A DNA stretch of 8,855 nt. Origin: Candidatus Dadabacteria bacterium (GTDB lineage Bacteria; J088). Positions 6,305 through 8,855 of the stretch are shown here, one piece after another. How positions within the stretch are numbered: the stretch's first letter is position 1; every line of letters begins with the position of its first letter. The position numbers and the translations under genes were made by a program. The notes beneath the pieces were generated by a model. The model had not been told where the DNA came from. It did no database searches and saw nothing but the letters and a program-made list of their open reading frames with translations. Location: contig RFIY01000227.1 in assembly GCA_003695505.1 (NCBI GenBank), positions 1 to 8,855 of the forward strand, written 5' to 3'.

Positions 6305-7735
6305 GTGGTGGAGTACCGAAACATTTTGCTCGTCGTGGATGATGATGCGCGAATGGTGCGCTCGCTGACGCGAGTGCTGAAGCGCGTTTTCGAGCAGCAG
6401 GACGTCGAGATCATCGGCAAGACCGATCCTGCCGACGCCGAGGCGTTCATGGAAGAGCATATGGATCGCCTGGCCGTCGTCTGCCTGGATCATCGTATGC
6501 CCGGGCGCTCAGGCGCCGAGATTCTGCGCGCATTCGAAGGCGCGCCGTTCCAGTTTGTTGTGCTGACGGGCGCCATCGACCAGGAGTTGCTCGATGCGGC
6601 GGAAGGCGGGCATGTGTTCGAGTTCATCGAAAAGGGAGAGCCGACCGTCGCCATCGCCAATGCGATCCGCGCTGCGTTTACCTTCATTCAGCATCAGCAG
6701 ATTGTCGACTACAAGGTCGCCCGCGCCCGCGAACGGCTGATCCACCGCAAACCGAAGCCGCCAAAACCGGATCCGGAAACCGGGGTTGGCGAGTTCCACG
6801 GCATCGTCGGTTCCGGCCCGTGGTTCGAGGAACTCGTGCGAACGATTCAGAAGGTTGCCGCGAGTACCGCGCCGGTCTTTGTCAGCGGAGAAAGCGGTGT
6901 CGGCAAGGAACTGGTTGCGCGCGCGCTTCATGCGGAATCTCCGCGGCGGCGGAATCCCTTCATTGCCGTCAACTGTGCCGCGATTCCCGGCGAGCTGCTC
7001 GAAGTGGAGCTGTTCGGCTACAAGAAGGGCGCATTCACGGGTGCCGACGCCGACAAACAGGGAATGATCGAGGCCGCAAAGGGCGGAACGCTCTTTCTGG
7101 ACGAGATTACCGAGATGCCGGCGCAGGCCCAGTCGAAGCTCCTGCGTTTCCTTCAGGAAGGCACGATACAGCGTGTCGGTGACACGAAGGAGCAGAAGAT
7201 CAACGTTCGCGTCGTGGCGGCGACGAATCGCGACCTTCAGCAGGCGGTCCAGGACGGTCAGTTTCGCGAAGATCTCTACTTCCGGCTCAACGTGATTCCG
7301 GTGATGCTGCCGCCGCTGCGCGAACGACGCGACGATATTCCGGCGCTGATTCAGTTCTACGCGCGGCATTTCGCAGAAACGGAAGGTTTCGACGAGGTGT
7401 CGGTATCGCCGGACGTGATCGAGCAATTGTCAGACTACCGGTGGCCAGGGAATATCCGGGAGCTGCGGAATCTGATGCACCGTCTCGTGCTGTTTTCGGA
7501 CGATGGGGAAATTCGCCCGGAGCATCTTCCGCCGGATCTGCGGGCGACGATCGATGAGGCCGAGACGGAGGCTGCCTGGCGCGACGTCGAGTTGCCGCGA
7601 CTGTTCATCGACGACCGCAGTTCGCTGGAGTGGGCCCTGGAAATCAGCGGCAACGACAAAGAGAAGGCGGCGCGCCTGCTGGGAATCTCACGCGCGACGC
7701 TGTACCGCCGCCTGCGGAAGTTCGACGCCGACTGA
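6305..7735 (+). CDS. NtrC-family sigma-54-dependent response regulator (FlrC/FleR-like)
   Basis: 476 aa. The receiver spans residues 5-125 (D12-D14, phosphoacceptor D62 in CLDHRMPGRSG, T88, K110). A proline/lysine linker (RKPKPPKPDP) follows. The AAA+ domain spans about 165-395, with Walker A GESGVGKE at 195-202, intact GAFTGA at 242-247, Walker B GTLFLDE at 261-267, and the PPLRERRDDIP and WPGNIRELRNL segments. A Fis-type HTH spans about 448-471 (NDKEKAARLLGISRATLYRRLRKF). All residues needed for phosphorylation, ATP hydrolysis and sigma-54 contact are present. The GTG at 6305 was chosen because GGAGG ends 6 nt before it. The TTG at 6299 has no spacer, and earlier in-frame codons cross the promoter. 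The next plus-strand transcription unit has an exact sigma-54 promoter and contains flgB, so this is the best local candidate for its activator. It has no adjacent kinase; the hybrid kinase upstream could serve it. FlrC-like function is inference. Confidence 0.92.
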   Translation: MVEYRNILLVVDDDARMVRSLTRVLKRVFEQQDVEIIGKTDPADAEAFMEEHMDRLAVVCLDHRMPGRSGAEILRAFEGAPFQFVVLTGAIDQELLDAAEGGHVFEFIEKGEPTVAIANAIRAAFTFIQHQQIVDYKVARARERLIHRKPKPPKPDPETGVGEFHGIVGSGPWFEELVRTIQKVAASTAPVFVSGESGVGKELVARALHAESPRRRNPFIAVNCAAIPGELLEVELFGYKKGAFTGADADKQGMIEAAKGGTLFLDEITEMPAQAQSKLLRFLQEGTIQRVGDTKEQKINVRVVAATNRDLQQAVQDGQFREDLYFRLNVIPVMLPPLRERRDDIPALIQFYARHFAETEGFDEVSVSPDVIEQLSDYRWPGNIRELRNLMHRLVLFSDDGEIRPEHLPPDLRATIDEAETEAAWRDVELPRLFIDDRSSLEWALEISGNDKEKAARLLGISRATLYRRLRKFDAD

Positions 7736-7739
7736 TTCT

Positions 7740-7771
7740 GTCTCAGTCTCACGGTGAGACGACCGTGAGAC
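7740..7771. repeat. Cluster of four GTCTCA/TGAGAC half-sites (inverted repeat)
   Basis: GTCTCA occurs at 7740-7745 and 7746-7751, and its complement TGAGAC at 7755-7760 and 7766-7771. Within the cluster, GTCTCACGGTGAGAC is a palindrome with 7-bp arms. GTCTCACGGT (7746-7755) also pairs perfectly over 10 bp with ACCGTGAGAC (7762-7771) across a 6-nt loop. It starts 4 nt after the regulator's stop. No T-run follows on either strand, so a simple intrinsic terminator is unlikely, although the RNA hairpin could protect a 3' end. It is centred about 206 bp upstream of the predicted sigma-54 start point, a distance compatible with an enhancer for an NtrC-type activator. From 7772 to 7935 I see no further element. 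Confidence 0.6.
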
Positions 7772-7935
7772 GCCTGCGGGCATCGCGGACATCATTTCTA
7801 TCGGCTCGAAATCGCGACAGTTTACGTCTTTCGTCCATGTGCGTCGCGTGTCTCGTGTCCGGTGGGTGACGCGCGGATCGCCATGCGCTGGCATTGCGCG
7901 GCATCTTCCTGTCATGACGCGGCTTGCCACCAATC

Positions 7936-7951
7936 TGGCACGTTCCTTGCA
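7936..7951 (+). promoter_or_regulatory. Sigma-54 promoter of the flgB operon
   Basis: TGGCACGTTCCTTGCA matches the TGGCACG-N4-TTGCW consensus at every defined position, with GG (7937-7938) and GC (7949-7950) 10 bp apart. Transcription should start near 7961-7963. It faces the unknown gene and flgB, as expected for sigma-54-dependent rod operons. The first in-frame ATG (7966) is only about 4 nt from this start. Confidence 0.88.
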
Positions 7952-7965
7952 GCAGTCGTCGCGCA

Positions 7966-8463
7966 ATGAATACGCGGACGCCAGAACCGACCCCATCCTC
8001 AGCCGAGCAAACACGTTCGCGCACCGTCGTCGGCACGATGTGGCAGCAGGCATACCACCAGGCTGCGCGCGGTCGGCTTGCCAGTGCGCTGTGCGTCGCT
8101 GGTGAAGCAGCGCTGCGACGTCAGATCCAGGAACAGCGCGAAAGGGTCGCCCAACTGCGCGAGCAGGCACAACAGGCCGTTCACGAACAGCAGACGCACT
8201 GGCTTGCCGAGGCGCAGAAGCTGTTTATCGACGGTGCGGCGCATGTGCTGGCGCTCGATGATCCGCGCATGATCGAACCGGCGATTCGCCCACTTCTGCC
8301 GACGGCCGCGGATGCGCTGGCGATGGCGGGTCGTGAGACCGGAGAGATCTCGGAGCCGGCGCTGGCGGAGGTTGCTGTTCGTCATACGATGACCGCGATC
8401 GTCGACGTTCTGCCGTCGTTGCTCGAAGCCGATGAACAGTACCTGGAGGCGCGAGGTGCCTGA
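7966..8463 (+). CDS. Unrecognised coiled-coil protein opening the flgB operon
   Basis: 165 aa that I cannot assign to a family. The first 25 residues are polar and Pro/Thr/Ser-rich. Residues about 46-85 (EAALRRQIQEQRERVAQLREQAQQAVHEQQ...) are strongly heptad-like and should form a coiled coil. The rest looks helical and acidic, ending EADEQYLEARGA. There is no signal peptide, membrane helix or catalytic motif. It lies directly behind the sigma-54 promoter and overlaps flgB by 8 nt, so a role in flagellar assembly (chaperone, export or stator-like factor) is inferred from position only. The coiled coil followed by a helical C-terminus is loosely reminiscent of FliH-type proteins, but no signature supports this. 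The start is unsure: ATG 7966 gives a nearly leaderless mRNA, while ATG 8038 (141 aa, MWQQAYHQ...) leaves a leader but lacks a clear Shine-Dalgarno. A TTG at 7924 lies upstream of the promoter and is excluded. Confidence 0.75.
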   Translation: MNTRTPEPTPSSAEQTRSRTVVGTMWQQAYHQAARGRLASALCVAGEAALRRQIQEQRERVAQLREQAQQAVHEQQTHWLAEAQKLFIDGAAHVLALDDPRMIEPAIRPLLPTAADALAMAGRETGEISEPALAEVAVRHTMTAIVDVLPSLLEADEQYLEARGA

Positions 8464-8851
8464 GGCGATCACAGGCCGCAGTGGACTCGATGCACTGCTG
8501 GAGCAGGCGCGTACGCACCTGGATCACCAGCGTTTGCGACAGCGGGTTCGCCTGGCGAATATCGCGAACGCGGATACGCCCGGTTACCGCGCGCGAGAGG
8601 TGATCGAATCGCAAATCGCCAATGACTCCGCATTGACGCGAACCGAGCGTGGGCATCTCGGGGGCGAACCGCTGAGCGCGCTGACGATCATCGAGCGATC
8701 CGATGGCCAGGCGGACGCCAGCGGTAACAACGTCGAGCTGGACGAAGAACTGGCCGGTCTCGCAGAAGTCGCGCTCGACATTCGCGTGACAACGAGATCG
8801 TTGACCAATGTACTGGCGCTCTATCGCGCTGCAGCAACGGAGGTGCGTTGA
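8456..8851 (+). CDS. flgB: Flagellar basal-body rod protein FlgB
   Basis: 131 aa, the usual FlgB length. FlgB is a proximal rod subunit exported by the flagellar type III apparatus and assembled in the periplasm, joining the MS ring side to the rod. The N-terminal rod-family motif VRLANIANADTPGYRAREV (31-49) is diagnostic. The NNVELDEELAGLAE segment (91-104) and the helical C-terminus (TTRSLTNVLALYRAA) match FlgB's conserved tail. There is no Sec signal, as expected for a type III substrate. The GTG at 8456 was chosen because GGAGG (8445-8449) precedes it by 6 nt. An in-frame ATG at 8432 lies before this site and would add eight non-conserved residues. The start overlaps the upstream gene by 8 nt and the stop overlaps the next ATG by one base, so this is a tight operon driven from the sigma-54 promoter. 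Confidence 0.95.
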   Translation: MPEAITGRSGLDALLEQARTHLDHQRLRQRVRLANIANADTPGYRAREVIESQIANDSALTRTERGHLGGEPLSALTIIERSDGQADASGNNVELDEELAGLAEVALDIRVTTRSLTNVLALYRAAATEVR

Positions 8852-8855
8852 TGGA
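8851..8855 (+). CDS. flgC: Start of next operon gene, probably flgC (truncated by window end)
   Basis: An ATG at 8851 shares its A with the flgB TGA stop (TGATG) and is preceded by GGAGG at 8839-8843. Only one codon and two bases are visible. The identity rests on the near-universal flgB-flgC order, not on sequence. Confidence 0.45.

Noticed and set aside
6509-7426. A 305-codon open frame on the minus strand opposite the second regulator
   Set aside because: It lies entirely inside the receiver/AAA+ coding region, and the translation has no recognisable fold.
7924-7965. TTG at 7924 as the start of the unknown flgB-operon protein
   Set aside because: It would place the exact sigma-54 promoter inside the coding sequence and has no ribosome site.

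Overview
The window looks like part of a flagellar gene cluster from a GC-rich proteobacterium. The evidence is an E. coli-type MotA/MotB stator pair, an exact sigma-54 promoter ahead of flgB, a sigma-28-like promoter ahead of motA, and two NtrC-type response regulators. A sigma-54/sigma-28 flagellar hierarchy of this kind is typical of polar-flagellated Gammaproteobacteria, but the exact lineage cannot be fixed from the sequence alone. I see no mobile element, CRISPR array, rRNA or tRNA.

Layout. (1) At 38-751 (-) is an XRE-type DNA-binding protein with a PAS domain. It is divergent from the next operon across a roughly 190-bp control region that holds back-to-back candidate sigma-70 promoters and a small palindrome. 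(2) At 945-2771 (+) is a hybrid histidine kinase (receiver-like, PAS, HisKA, HATPase and receiver domains). Its stop overlaps the start of an NtrC-family response regulator at 2764-4149 (+). (3) motA and motB (6024 down to 4320, -) converge on that regulator. They have a sigma-28-like promoter and a Rho-independent terminator. (4) At 6305-7735 (+) is a second NtrC-family response regulator. It is divergent from motA and has a near-consensus sigma-70 promoter and a possible 23-codon leader ORF. (5) A 230-bp spacer follows, carrying a cluster of four repeated half-sites and an exact-consensus sigma-54 promoter. (6) Next come an unrecognised 165-aa coiled-coil protein at 7966-8463, flgB at 8456-8851, and the first bases of the following gene, presumably flgC.

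Inferred logic: the hybrid kinase phosphorylates one or both NtrC-type regulators. At least the second, which has an intact GAFTGA loop, activates sigma-54 RNA polymerase at the rod-gene promoter. motAB would be switched on later by FliA (sigma-28). The most unusual points are the hybrid form of the kinase, a GAFTSA variant in the first regulator, the repeat cluster lying at enhancer distance from the sigma-54 promoter, and the unknown protein that opens the flgB operon.
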